Program-made: the position numbers and the translations under genes
Origin: Postechiella sp039985655
GTDB lineage: Bacteria > Bacteroidota > Bacteroidia > Flavobacteriales > Flavobacteriaceae
Direction of reading: 5' to 3'
DNA length: 64,000 nucleotides
NCBI GenBank assembly: GCA_039985655.1
Contig: JBDWSF010000019.1
Location: 28,695-92,694, forward strand
Notes under the pieces: generated by a model
The model's database searches: none
The model's input: the letters and a program-made list of their open reading frames with translations, nothing else
Told to the model about the DNA's origin: nothing
Part shown: in pieces, positions 1 through 7,832 of the stretch
Numbering within the stretch: the stretch's first letter is position 1
How the letters are laid out: each line of letters begins with the position of its first letter

Positions 1-1218
1 TGTAAAATCATGGATTTAGCCATGAAGGTTGGAGCGCCAATTATTGGCTTAAACGATTCTGGTGGCGCAAGAATTCAGGAAGGTGTACGCTCTCTTGGAG
101 GCTATGCCGATATATTTCATAAAAATGTACAAGCCTCTGGTGTTATTCCCCAAATTTCGGCTATTATGGGCCCCTGTGCAGGTGGCGCTGTCTATTCTCC
201 AGCTATTACCGATTTCACCATGATGGTAGAAAACACAAGTTATATGTTTGTTACAGGACCTAGTGTTGTAAAAACAGTTACTAACGAAGAAGTGAGTAGT
301 GAAGAGTTGGGCGGTGCGCATACACATGCTTCAAAATCTGGTGTCGCACATACAATATCTGCTAACGATATTGAATGCTTAGAAGATCTAAAAAAACTTA
401 TGAGCTACTTGCCCCAAAATAATAATGAAACCGCTCCCCTATTACCTTTTTATGCTAAAGACGAAATACGAGACATATTATCTGATATTATTCCAGAAAA
501 TGCGAATAAACCTTATGATATGCATAACGTTATAAATGGAATTATTGATAATAATTCATTTTATGAAATCCATAAAGATTATGCCGAAAATATTATTGTA
601 GGTTTTTCTAGAATTGGAGGACGAAGTGTTGGAATTATTGCTAATCAACCTCTATTTTTAGCTGGTGTTTTAGATGTAAACAGTTCTAAAAAAGCAGCAC
701 GTTTTACCCGTTTTTGCGATAGCTTTAATATTCCGCTTTTAGTATTGGTTGATGTTCCTGGTTTTTTACCTGGGACAGATCAAGAATGGAATGGTATTAT
801 TGTACACGGCGCTAAACTGTTGTATGCGTTAAGTGAAGCTACCGTACCTAAAGTAACCGTTATAACAAGAAAAGCATATGGTGGTGCTTATGATGTTATG
901 AATTCGAAACATATTGGTGCCGATTTAAACTTTGCATGGCCAGGTGCCGAAATAGCAGTTATGGGCGCAAAAGGTGCTAGTGAAATTATATTTAAAAAAG
1001 AAATAGCTAACGCCGATAACCCAGAAGCTAAATTAGCAGAAAAAGAAGCTGAATATTCTGAAAAGTTTGCAAACCCTTATCGTGCAGCAAGACGCGGATT
1101 TATTGACGAAGTTATTCTTCCTGAAAACACAAGACGAAAACTTTTAAAAGCATTCGCTATGCTCGAAAATAAAAAAGTAGAACTTCCTAAAAGGAAACAT
1201 GGTAATATTCCTTTATAA
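1..1218 (+). CDS. pccB: Acyl-CoA carboxylase (propionyl-CoA type) beta subunit, 5' partial
   Basis: Carboxyltransferase subunit of a biotin-dependent acyl-CoA carboxylase, which moves carboxyl from carboxybiotin to propionyl-CoA or a similar acyl-CoA in the cytoplasm. The frame is open from base 1 (codons for C-K-I precede the first visible Met), so the N-terminus lies outside the window. About 405 of the usual 510-515 residues are present. Visible family motifs are GLNDSGGARIQEGV, GPCAGGAVYSPA, the VDVPGFLPGTDQEW loop, RKAYGGAYDVM and AWPGAEIAVMGAKGA; the two Gly-rich stretches form the oxyanion holes. The C-terminus (NPYRAARRGFIDEVI followed by a Lys-rich tail ending KHGNIPL) is typical and complete. 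Substrate preference (propionyl- versus acetyl- or methylcrotonyl-CoA) cannot be fixed from sequence alone; propionyl-CoA is the best guess. The biotin and carboxylase subunits would be upstream, outside the window. Confidence 0.93.
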   Translation, partial: CKIMDLAMKVGAPIIGLNDSGGARIQEGVRSLGGYADIFHKNVQASGVIPQISAIMGPCAGGAVYSPAITDFTMMVENTSYMFVTGPSVVKTVTNEEVSSEELGGAHTHASKSGVAHTISANDIECLEDLKKLMSYLPQNNNETAPLLPFYAKDEIRDILSDIIPENANKPYDMHNVINGIIDNNSFYEIHKDYAENIIVGFSRIGGRSVGIIANQPLFLAGVLDVNSSKKAARFTRFCDSFNIPLLVLVDVPGFLPGTDQEWNGIIVHGAKLLYALSEATVPKVTVITRKAYGGAYDVMNSKHIGADLNFAWPGAEIAVMGAKGASEIIFKKEIANADNPEAKLAEKEAEYSEKFANPYRAARRGFIDEVILPENTRRKLLKAFAMLENKKVELPKRKHGNIPL

Positions 1219-2030
1219 AAAAAGTTTTCTAGACCGTTTTAGAAATCAATATCAATCCTTGAAAAATCATTAATATCTAATGTAATACCTCATTGAAAAC
1301 TTTAAAAATGAATAGTTTACAACTATAATAGCTTTTTCTTAATATTTTCTACCACTATTTTTCAAACCCCTTGTGCATGATCACTTTTAACATGCGTTTC
1401 CCTTTTCTGGGAAATCGTATAAAATCGTGAGTAAAATTCCTTGATTTCAGTTTTTAATTTAAATTCAGTACTTTAAACTTGTTGTTTTCAACAAACATCT
1501 TTAAGTTTTATGTTCTAAATAAAGGTCACAATGCTACTGGAAAAAGTTGTTCTAGTGTGGAGTTCCAGGTAAAGAACATTACATAGCACCACTTCCTCTT
1601 AAGACAGTGGAAAGCACCTATATTGTGCAAAACCCAGAAGGGTTAAAAATACAGGAGTTTAATTTTCCCCTAAATATATTGTGTAAAATATAGTTATATT
1701 TATACTTAAGGTATTTTTTTGCTTTGAATAGACTTTAATTTGTTCTGATAGAGTTGTATTCAATAAATTAAAACGAATATTCATTAATTTATCAAAAGCC
1801 ATAGATCAAAAAAGTAGTTTAATTGTAGTTGATTTATTTCTTAGTATTTATTGGGGTCATTTGTTTTACTTTTTTTCTTAAACAAAAGAGCTTAAAAGGA
1901 CTTAATTTGGCATTAACCCTTACTCAAGAGAGACCAGCGGAAACAAAAAAAATCCTCTCAGTCTAAGAGGATTTTTATAACTAACTAAATTCAATCACGA
2001 TTAATACGTTACTAATTATGATTTTTACTT
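1219..2030. other. 812 bp intergenic region without a recognisable gene
   Basis: No reading frame of credible length or family was found on either strand. The stretch at about 1510-1680 is less AT-rich than its surroundings and carries several short broken frames, so it may be a decayed gene, but I could not identify one. The right end holds the terminator of the CAP-domain gene at 1944-1977. Confidence 0.5.
1944..1977 (-). terminator. Rho-independent terminator of the CAP-domain gene
   Basis: Stem AATCCTCT (1951-1958) pairs with AGAGGATT (1966-1973) around a 7-base loop. Read on the minus strand it is followed by a run of T, and it lies about 55 bp beyond the stop codon of the minus-strand gene at 2031. 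It also has T after the stem on the plus strand, so it could work in both directions. Confidence 0.75.
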
Positions 2031-2525
2031 TTATTTTTTTATAAAGATATTAGTATAATACCATTTACCTTCTTCACTTTTTTCTGCCGAAATATCAAAG
2101 TTTGAATAATCTCCTTCTATATTAGCTTTATGTCCTTCACTTTTAATCCAAGCGTTAACTACAGATTCTGCTGAAGTATAGCCATACGCTACATTTTCAG
2201 AAACTTTTTTAGCCCCTGCATTCTCCTTTAAATAATCACTTCTTGTAAAAAAGTTATCATGAGATACTTGATTATTATCTACCATATAATCGGTGTGACT
2301 ATAGGCTACTGATTTTACAACAGGCATATCGCTTAATGGATTTAACCCCATTGAAAGTCTATGATTATTAATAAGTTCTAGAATTTCAACCTCAATACTT
2401 TTCGCTTCTAGGGTTGTTAAACTTAATTCTATGGCATCAGCTTTATCATCAATACTATCGGTAGAACAAGAAAAAGTAAAAATGATTAAAAATGCCAATA
2501 AAGGGATTTTATTAAGTAGCTTCAT
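2031..2525 (-). CDS. CAP-domain (SCP/YkwD-like) lipoprotein
   Basis: 164-residue exported lipoprotein. A hydrophobic signal segment ends in the lipobox FTFSC (Cys20), followed by acidic residues (STDSIDD), compatible with transport to the outer membrane. Residues about 45-160 form a CAP domain: an INNHRLSMGLNPL helix, a YSHTDYMV segment with the conserved His, a SHDNFF segment with the second His and acidic partner, a SENVAYG motif, and AWIKSEGHKANIEGDY, matching the family W..S.GH..N pattern. Bacterial CAP proteins of this size have no settled biochemical role; some bind lipids or act at the cell wall. The gene is monocistronic, with a terminator about 55 bp downstream and pdxH about 160 bp upstream on the same strand. 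The ATG start at 2523-2525 is followed directly by a good signal peptide. Confidence 0.85.
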   Translation of the reverse strand: MKLLNKIPLLAFLIIFTFSCSTDSIDDKADAIELSLTTLEAKSIEVEILELINNHRLSMGLNPLSDMPVVKSVAYSHTDYMVDNNQVSHDNFFTRSDYLKENAGAKKVSENVAYGYTSAESVVNAWIKSEGHKANIEGDYSNFDISAEKSEEGKWYYTNIFIKK

Positions 2526-2684
2526 GGTTAAGTAGGTTTGGGTCTGTAAAATTAACAGACTAACCTGAAGCTAATGTTAAAGAAATGTTAAAATCGATTA
2601 AAAACATGTGTTTTATCGATTTTATATGTTTTTAATCGTTAAAATACATTTTCATAATTATAAAAATAGTGTTTAATCGATATT

Positions 2685-3332
2685 TTAAGGAGATAAACGA
2701 TCTATTTGCCAATTGTAATCTGATTGTAGTGTGTATCTTACTCTATCATGTAATCTGTTTGGTCGGCCTTGCCAAAATTCAATTTGAATAGGTTTAACAA
2801 TATATCCTCCCCAAGAATTTGGTCTTTCAATCTCCTTACCTTCGTATGCTTTCTCCAATGCTTTTAATCGATTTTCTAAAACGTCTCTTGATGTCACCAC
2901 TTTACTTTGATTTGAAGCCAAAGCACCTAACTGGCTTCCTCGAGGTCTAGATTCAAAATAACCATCACTTAAGTTTTTAGCTATTTTTTCGGTTTTACCT
3001 TTAATTATAATTTGCTGTTCAGGTCCATGCCAAAAAAAAGACAAACACACATTAGGGTTTTCATCAATAGCTTTACCTTTTTCACTGTCATAATTCGTAT
3101 AAAAAATAAAGCCTTCATAAGTATATTTTTTAAGAAGCACTACCCTATTTTTAGGATAACCATCTAAACCTAAAGTAGAAATCGTCATAGCGTTATTTTC
3201 ATCTTCTGGAAAAAATTTATCAACCTCGAAAAACCACTTTTGAAATAATTCCATAGGGTTTTCAGGTACATCTTTTAAAAGAAGTTCAAACTTCTCATAA
3301 GACCTTCTATAATCACTTAAATCTTTTTCCAT
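2685..3332 (-). CDS. pdxH: Pyridoxamine/pyridoxine 5'-phosphate oxidase
   Basis: FMN-dependent oxidase that makes pyridoxal 5'-phosphate from pyridoxine or pyridoxamine 5'-phosphate in the cytoplasm, the last step of vitamin B6 synthesis and salvage. The length of 215 residues is normal. Conserved segments are visible along the whole chain: NRVVLLKKY and FYTNYDSEKGKAI (FMN phosphate binding), CLSFFWHGPEQQI, YFESRPRGSQLGALASNQS (substrate-binding R-P-R-G-S-Q), and the C-terminal EFWQGRPNRLHDR with the PLP-binding Arg and His, ending in DRLSP. The start is the ATG at 3330-3332. A candidate promoter lies 77 bp upstream, overlapping the start of the divergent gene at 3419. Confidence 0.97.
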   Translation of the reverse strand: MEKDLSDYRRSYEKFELLLKDVPENPMELFQKWFFEVDKFFPEDENNAMTISTLGLDGYPKNRVVLLKKYTYEGFIFYTNYDSEKGKAIDENPNVCLSFFWHGPEQQIIIKGKTEKIAKNLSDGYFESRPRGSQLGALASNQSKVVTSRDVLENRLKALEKAYEGKEIERPNSWGGYIVKPIQIEFWQGRPNRLHDRVRYTLQSDYNWQIDRLSP

Positions 3333-3408
3333 AAATAAGTAAATAACAAAAATTAATATTCTTAACAGTTATAGATTGAACGAATCTTCTTAACTTAGTA
3401 ACTTACAA

Positions 3409-3438
3409 CAAAGGTAAGATGAAATTCGAAGACTCAAA
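3409..3438 (-). promoter_or_regulatory. Bacteroidota-type promoter for pdxH
   Basis: On the minus strand TTTG (3435-3438), 18 bases, then TACCTTTG (3409-3416) fits the Bacteroidota sigma consensus (TTTG / TAnnTTTG). The upstream box lies inside the first codons of the divergent plus-strand gene and the -7 box ends just before its ATG at 3419, so transcription of the two genes may interfere. Confidence 0.55.
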
Positions 3439-3832
3439 ATATTTCAAAGAGTTAAAACATTTTAAATTAGAAATGCCTTTTGGTAATTACTATTTATTTG
3501 AACATTTTTTTGTTAGTGAATTAAATGAAGGTGTACATTTCGATTGGGAAAAAGTAAAACTAGTAGCAAAAGAATTAATAGCGTTTTATGGAGAAAATCC
3601 AAGATTAGTTTTTATTGCTAATAGAGTTAATGGTTATTCTGTAGAGCCTCAAAACTGGATTAGAGTTGAAAAAGAATATAATATTATGTTTGCGAGTGCT
3701 ATTGTTGTTTACAATACACCTTCGTATTTAAATGCCTCTTTAGAAAAGCATTTTTCTAAAAATAGTATAAAACGGTGTCGATCTATAAAAGAAGCTATAG
3801 ACTGGAGTAACAATCTAAAAGAGTTTGATTAA
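3419..3832 (+). CDS. Conserved hypothetical protein, possibly SpoIIAA/STAS-like
   Basis: 137-residue soluble protein without signal peptide or membrane segment. I do not recognise a named family with certainty. The alternation of short strands and helices (FGNYYLFEHFFV, a helix around WEKVKLVAKELIAFYG, strand RLVFIANRV, helix IRVEKEYNIM, strand ASAIVVYNT, and a C-terminal helix SIKEAIDWSNN) resembles the SpoIIAA/STAS-like proteins common in flavobacteria. The pattern is echoed by the 110-residue protein at 5209. The gene is divergent from pdxH and its start codon sits next to the pdxH -7 box. Its stop codon overlaps the stop codon of rnz on the other strand (plus TAA at 3830-3832, minus TAA at 3829-3831). 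Confidence 0.6.
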   Translation: MKFEDSKYFKELKHFKLEMPFGNYYLFEHFFVSELNEGVHFDWEKVKLVAKELIAFYGENPRLVFIANRVNGYSVEPQNWIRVEKEYNIMFASAIVVYNTPSYLNASLEKHFSKNSIKRCRSIKEAIDWSNNLKEFD

Positions 3833-4734
3833 AATTCGAACGTTTTGCCATCCTCACACAATTCAACATTATTAAAAACGTCTTTGGCTTCATCTTTAAA
3901 AGGTTTTATACTACCATAACGTGTAGAGTAATGACCTAACAACAAAGTACCCACATTTGCTTTTTTCGCGATTGTAGCCGCTTCTTTTGCTGTAGAATGT
4001 TTTGTTCTTGATGCCAAATGCGCATGTTGTTCTAAGAAAGTAGACTCATGATATAAAACATCTACATCTTTAATAATTGGAATAATATCTTCTTTATAAA
4101 CCGTATCGCTACAAAATGCATAACTCTGAGGTTTCTTTCCTTCTTGGGTTACCAATTTATGATCTATTAAAACCCCTTCTTCATTTGTAACATCAAATCC
4201 CTGCTTAAGTTTTCTGTAGTAAGCCACATTTATATTAGCTTCTTCAACGGCATCAATATTTATTTTGCGCTCGTGTTCTTTTTCTTTAAACAAATAACCA
4301 TTGGTATAAATTCTATGCTCTAAAGGAATGGTGTGCACTTCAACTGTATCATCTTCATAAATTAATTCGGATTCTTTTGAAGTTAATTCATGAAAATAAA
4401 GGTTATAATTCGTCCACGAATCGGCTAATTTCATTTGTAGTATTACTATTTCTTTAATTCCTTTTGGACCATAAACATGCAAATCTGCTTCTCTAGTTAA
4501 TAATCTAAATGTAGAAATTAATCCCACTAAACCAAAAAAATGATCGCCATGTAAATGTGAAATAAAAATACGCTTAATACGATTAAATTTAATTTTATGT
4601 TTGCGTAAATGTACTTGAGTACCTTCCCCACAATCTATTAGAAACATATTGTTATTAATTTCTAAAACTTGTGCTGTAGTATTTGTAATTGCTCTTGGTG
4701 TTGCGCTATAACAGCCTAAAATTGATAATCGCAT
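3829..4734 (-). CDS. rnz: Ribonuclease Z (tRNA 3' endonuclease)
   Basis: Zinc-dependent endonuclease of the metallo-beta-lactamase fold that removes 3' trailers from tRNA precursors. The 301-residue length is that of the short tRNase Z form. The signature HLHGDHFFG (His60, His62, Asp64, His65) provides zinc ligands. FLIDCGEGTQVHLRK near residue 32, the exosite region in the middle, FCSDTVYKEDII, and YHESTFLEQHAHLASRTKHSTAKEAA with GHYSTRY near the C-terminus complete the family pattern. It is the last gene of a tightly packed minus-strand cluster, pyrR-pyrB-orf110-orf156-rnz, with only 2 bp between it and the gene before it, so it is probably co-transcribed with pyrimidine genes. Confidence 0.96.
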   Translation of the reverse strand: MRLSILGCYSATPRAITNTTAQVLEINNNMFLIDCGEGTQVHLRKHKIKFNRIKRIFISHLHGDHFFGLVGLISTFRLLTREADLHVYGPKGIKEIVILQMKLADSWTNYNLYFHELTSKESELIYEDDTVEVHTIPLEHRIYTNGYLFKEKEHERKINIDAVEEANINVAYYRKLKQGFDVTNEEGVLIDHKLVTQEGKKPQSYAFCSDTVYKEDIIPIIKDVDVLYHESTFLEQHAHLASRTKHSTAKEAATIAKKANVGTLLLGHYSTRYGSIKPFKDEAKDVFNNVELCEDGKTFEF

Positions 4735-4736
4735 AA

Positions 4737-5207
4737 TTATAATATTGGCGTGTAATTTATGGTATCCTCCTTACTAAACTTCTTTTTAAAGCCAAATGCA
4801 TAAGGCGTATCGCCATGTTTATCTATATAATCTAAACGATCTTTAGCATCTTGAAAAGTAGGCTCGTAACCTTCGGGAATATACCAAAAAGCCATGTGCA
4901 TAATTTTCATTTTACTAAACCATTCTTTTTTTCGTTTAAAAATCTCTATATGGTCAGATTTATAAGTATAATCAAAAAGTGTTTCTATGTTTTCCCAAAC
5001 AGACATATTTATAATTAAAGTATTATCTTGAAAAACTTCAGCGGCTAAATCTTTGTCTTCATCTTTTAATCTCCAAATAAAACCTTCGTGATTATCTGCT
5101 AATGCATTCATCCTATCAAGATTATTAACAAAATCTTGCATAATAGGGTCGTCCATCGGCGCTAATCGTTTTGCAATATTGACTTGGGCTAAATGGTATT
5201 TACTCAT
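4737..5207 (-). CDS. DUF3291 domain protein
   Basis: 156-residue soluble protein matching the DUF3291 family: N-terminal YHLAQVNIAKRLAPMDDP, then GFIWRLKDED, the INMSVWENIETLFDYTY segment and HMAFWYIPEGYEPT near the middle. The domain belongs to the dimeric alpha/beta-barrel (ABM-like) group. Members include putative monooxygenase-like proteins, but no activity is established for this family, so no function is assigned. Gaps to the neighbours are 1 and 2 bp, indicating an operon with the STAS-like protein upstream and rnz downstream. Confidence 0.8.
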   Translation of the reverse strand: MSKYHLAQVNIAKRLAPMDDPIMQDFVNNLDRMNALADNHEGFIWRLKDEDKDLAAEVFQDNTLIINMSVWENIETLFDYTYKSDHIEIFKRKKEWFSKMKIMHMAFWYIPEGYEPTFQDAKDRLDYIDKHGDTPYAFGFKKKFSKEDTINYTPIL

Positions 5208-5208
5208 A

Positions 5209-5541
5209 TTACAACCCTAAATCACGCTCCATGTCTTCCATTTCAATAATATCATAAGCTTCTTGAATAGTAGGCACAATAATTAATTCGTCTACAGAAT
5301 CGTCAAGATTTATTTTTGTTGAAACAATAACAAACGAATGACTTGTAGCTCTGTGCGTATTTGACAATTGAAGAAACTCAACAACCTCTTTATTTTTAAT
5401 GTCTCCTAATGATGTTAAGTTAACAATTACATTATTGTTTTTAAACTTAGGATATAACGCTTCTATTTTCTTGACCAATTCAATTATAGTCGCCTTTTCT
5501 TGAGTAATAATGGAAATATTTCCGTTTTGACTTAAAATCAT
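5209..5541 (-). CDS. Small STAS-like protein of the pyrB-rnz operon
   Basis: 110-residue cytoplasmic protein. Strand-helix pattern: SIITQEKATIIELVKKIEALYPKF, then NVIVNLTSL, VVEFLQLSNTHRAT, SFVIVST and DELIIVPTIQEAYDIIEME. This is compatible with an anti-anti-sigma (STAS)-like fold, but there is no obvious phosphorylatable Ser in the usual place and I assign no partner. It begins 3 bp after pyrB and ends 1 bp before the DUF3291 gene, so it is an operon member. Proteins at this position next to rnz recur in flavobacteria (general knowledge); the link to RNase Z is positional only. Confidence 0.65.
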   Translation of the reverse strand: MILSQNGNISIITQEKATIIELVKKIEALYPKFKNNNVIVNLTSLGDIKNKEVVEFLQLSNTHRATSHSFVIVSTKINLDDSVDELIIVPTIQEAYDIIEMEDMERDLGL

Positions 5542-5544
5542 AAC

Positions 5545-6474
5545 TTACTGTTTTATTTTTGAAGCTAATAAATAAATAACTGCCATTCTAACAGCCACAC
5601 CATTCTGTACTTGATCTAGTATTATAGACTGACCAGAATCTGCCACATCACTAGTAATCTCCACACCTCTATTTATAGGACCTGGATGCATAATAGTAAT
5701 TTCTTTATCTAAAGAATTAAGCAAGTCCATATTCACACCAAATTGCTGTGTATACTCTCTAGTCGATGGAAAATAACTAATATCCATACGTTCGTTTTGT
5801 ACACGAAGCATATTAGCAACATCACACCAATTAAGCGCTTTACGCAAATTGGTTTCCACCTTTACACCTAACTTATTTATATATTTAGGGATTAATGTTT
5901 TTGGTCCGCAAACCATAACTTCGGCTCCTTGCAATTGCAAAGCAAATATATTTGATAGCGCTACTCTACTATGTAAAATATCACCAACAATAACAACTTT
6001 TTTGCCTTTAACCTCTCCAAACTTTTCGCGTATAGAATACGAATCTAAAAGCGCTTGTGTTGGATGTTCGTGGGCGCCATCGCCAGCATTAACAATACTA
6101 GCATTTACATGTTTGGATAAAAAAACACCTGCTCCCGGGTTTGGGTGGCGCATAACAACCATATCTACTTTCATAGATAATATATTGTTTACCGTATCTA
6201 TTAATGTTTCTCCTTTTTTTACTGAAGATTGTGCGGATGAAAAATTAATAACATCTGCCGAAAGTCGTTTCTCTGCCAATTCAAAAGACAACTTCGTTCT
6301 TGTAGAGTTTTCGAAAAAAAGATTGGCAATAGTTATATCTCTAAGCGAAGGCACTTTTTTAATGGGTCTATTAATCACTTCTTTAAAATGATCAGCCGTT
6401 TCAAAAATAAGTTTAATATCTTCTTTTTTAAGATATTTAATTCCTAATAAGTGATTTACACTTAATTCGCTCAT
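5545..6474 (-). CDS. pyrB: Aspartate carbamoyltransferase catalytic subunit
   Basis: Catalyses carbamoyl phosphate + L-aspartate to carbamoyl-aspartate, the committed step of pyrimidine synthesis. The length of 309 residues is normal. Carbamoyl-phosphate loop FFENSTRTKLSFE (Ser57-Thr58-Arg59-Thr60), the 80s loop SSVKKGETLIDT with its Lys, MRHPNPGAG, HPTQALLDSYSI, the Asp-binding region MLRVQNERM and HPGPINRGVEI are all present. No regulatory subunit pyrI is adjacent; the neighbour is pyrR, 38 bp upstream. Between them lies a short CAGTTGGCAG/CAGTTGCCAG repeat. Confidence 0.97.
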   Translation of the reverse strand: MSELSVNHLLGIKYLKKEDIKLIFETADHFKEVINRPIKKVPSLRDITIANLFFENSTRTKLSFELAEKRLSADVINFSSAQSSVKKGETLIDTVNNILSMKVDMVVMRHPNPGAGVFLSKHVNASIVNAGDGAHEHPTQALLDSYSIREKFGEVKGKKVVIVGDILHSRVALSNIFALQLQGAEVMVCGPKTLIPKYINKLGVKVETNLRKALNWCDVANMLRVQNERMDISYFPSTREYTQQFGVNMDLLNSLDKEITIMHPGPINRGVEITSDVADSGQSIILDQVQNGVAVRMAVIYLLASKIKQ

Positions 6475-6488
6475 TTTCTTTTAGTATT

Positions 6489-6512
6489 CAGTTGGCAGTT
6501 TTCAGTTGCCAG
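6489..6512. repeat. Short CAGTTG-type intergenic repeat between pyrR and pyrB
   Basis: Two near copies of CAGTTGGCAG / CAGTTGCCAG separated by TTTT. The inner GGCA/TGCC arms can pair. Repeats of this type scatter through intergenic space in flavobacterial genomes (general knowledge). Here one fills most of the 38 bp spacer of the pyr operon. Confidence 0.5.
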
Positions 6513-7052
6513 TTATTTTTCAATTAAGTAAACTGCATCTTCATTTTCATTTTCTTTCCAATGCACAATTACTTTTTCGTTGTTTATCACATCCACCTGT
6601 CGGCCTCTATAATCGGGCTGTATAGGCACATGTCTACTAAAACGTCTATCAATTAACGCTAATAATTCAATTTCATTAGGTCTACCAAACGATTGAATGG
6701 CTGTTAAAGCCGATCTAATACTTCGTCCAGTATATAAAACATCATCAATAAAAACAATATTTTTATCTTCAACAATAAAATCGATCTGTGTCGAGTTGGC
6801 TTCCAAAGGCTTATCACCTCTTCTAAAATCATCTCTATAAAAAGTAATATCTAACTGCCCTAATTGAATGTTTTTAACCTTATAATCTGTTTCTAATATA
6901 GCTGCAATTCTGTTGGCTAAAAACACGCCACGAGGTTGTAAACCAATTAAAACGGTGTTAGAGAAGTCGTTATGTTTTTCAATAAGTTGACAAGCCAATC
7001 GGTGAAGAATGATGTTTACCTCTTTTTCGTTAAGTAAAACTTTTTGACTCAT
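6513..7052 (-). CDS. pyrR: PyrR: pyrimidine operon regulator / uracil phosphoribosyltransferase
   Basis: 179-residue PRT-fold protein. In Bacillus PyrR binds pyr mRNA in a UMP-dependent way and also has weak uracil phosphoribosyltransferase activity. The PRPP-binding motif VFIDDVLYTGRSIRSAL is intact, as are the GLQPRGVFLANRI segment and the C-terminal LIDRRFSRHVPIQPDYRGR. I place the start at the ATG ending at 7052 (MSQKVLLNE); a TTG four codons upstream (7062-7064) is in frame but less likely. A -7 box TACCTTTG lies at 7079-7086. A short palindrome, CCAAA-CGTA-TTTGG (7061-7074), sits between that box and the ATG and could be an operator or leader hairpin. It is the first gene of the pyrR-pyrB-orf-orf-rnz cluster. 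Whether it acts on RNA in this phylum is not shown by the sequence. Confidence 0.92.
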   Translation of the reverse strand: MSQKVLLNEKEVNIILHRLACQLIEKHNDFSNTVLIGLQPRGVFLANRIAAILETDYKVKNIQLGQLDITFYRDDFRRGDKPLEANSTQIDFIVEDKNIVFIDDVLYTGRSIRSALTAIQSFGRPNEIELLALIDRRFSRHVPIQPDYRGRQVDVINNEKVIVHWKENENEDAVYLIEK

Positions 7053-7060
7053 ATTAGTAT

Positions 7061-7086
7061 CCAAACGTATTTGGAGTACAAAGGTA
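7061..7086 (-). promoter_or_regulatory. pyrR promoter -7 box with adjacent palindrome
   Basis: TACCTTTG (7079-7086, minus strand) matches the Bacteroidota -7 consensus. No convincing -33 TTTG at the ideal distance was found. The palindrome CCAAA/TTTGG (7061-7074) would fall at or just after the transcription start, directly before the pyrR ATG. Confidence 0.4.
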
Positions 7087-7592
7087 ATGCAAAAAATCAG
7101 AAGTTAAAACCCAAATTCTTAATCTTTATTATGGCGCTACCCAAAGGGACTGGCTAGTAGTTTATCTTGAGCGGAGTAGAAAGGTTGCAAGTCCTCACTC
7201 CGTGCCTCCGATGTGGGCTTTCCACTATTATCCCTAGCGCATTGTTTGCAGTGGTAGTTATTGTTGTGGCTTTGGTTGCTTTACCTAAATGAAAGACTTG
7301 TTAGGTCTTTAAGCTTGTTTATACTCTACCCCTCCTAATTTCGATTAAAATCGAAATTATCTTCCCCTAAAAACAATGGAAGGAGTTAGCTCGTTTATGG
7401 TTTTATGAAAAATTTTAGAACGATTAGATTAGAATTAGATTTGCGAACATGTCATTAATTTTGTTTTGATTACTCGTCTTAGCAAGTGGTTCGGGAATGA
7501 TAGTAGCTCTTCGACTGCGTCCAAAACAGGCTCCCTTATCTTTATATTTAATTTTAAAAACCATCTTAAAAAAACACTGTACTTAATAGAGG

Positions 7593-7612
7593 ATTCCTGA
7601 CTGCGCAGGAAT
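7593..7612. repeat. REP-like hairpin ATTCCTG...CAGGAAT
   Basis: ATTCCTG (7593-7599) pairs with CAGGAAT (7606-7612). The surrounding text, TCCTGACTGCGCAGGAATGAC, is of the kind scattered many times through flavobacterial genomes (general knowledge). It explains the spurious FLSFLRSQESS reading on the minus strand. Confidence 0.6.
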
Positions 7613-7780
7613 GACAAAAAAAACAAAAGCCATTCCAGATAGCGCGATTTTTAATATATTCTAAAAATACCTTATAGCCACTGACTGTAAGTGCTAGATA
7701 ATTACACCTACAAGGTTAAAACGAAACCTTGCATGATAAAAAAACTATCAGATTTTGAAAACCTGACAGGTCTAAAAATT

Positions 7781-7812
7781 AAAAAAGCCTCTCATTTCTG
7801 AAAGGCTTTAAT
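7781..7812 (-). terminator. Rho-independent terminator of rpsA
   Basis: AAAGCCT (7784-7790) pairs with AGGCTTT (7803-7809). On the minus strand the hairpin is followed by TTTTTT. It lies about 20 bp beyond the rpsA stop codon. Confidence 0.75.
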
Positions 7813-7832
7813 TTTATAAAAATTTGGAAAAA

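Larger units (their letters stand above)
7087..7832. other. 746 bp intergenic region with degenerate repeats, no gene
   Basis: Holds several sequences that look like decayed flavobacterial intergenic repeats rather than coding DNA: a GC-richer block at about 7160-7280, a short palindrome AATTTCGATT/AATCGAAATT near 7337-7358, and a REP-like hairpin at 7593-7612. The 63-codon frame on the minus strand at 7435-7626 reads through the REP-like hairpin and is rejected as a gene. The right end holds the rpsA terminator. Confidence 0.6.

Noticed and set aside
7435..7626. 63-codon reading frame on the minus strand (FLSFLRSQESS...)
   Set aside because: It reads through a REP-like hairpin common in flavobacterial intergenic DNA; composition and context are not those of a gene.
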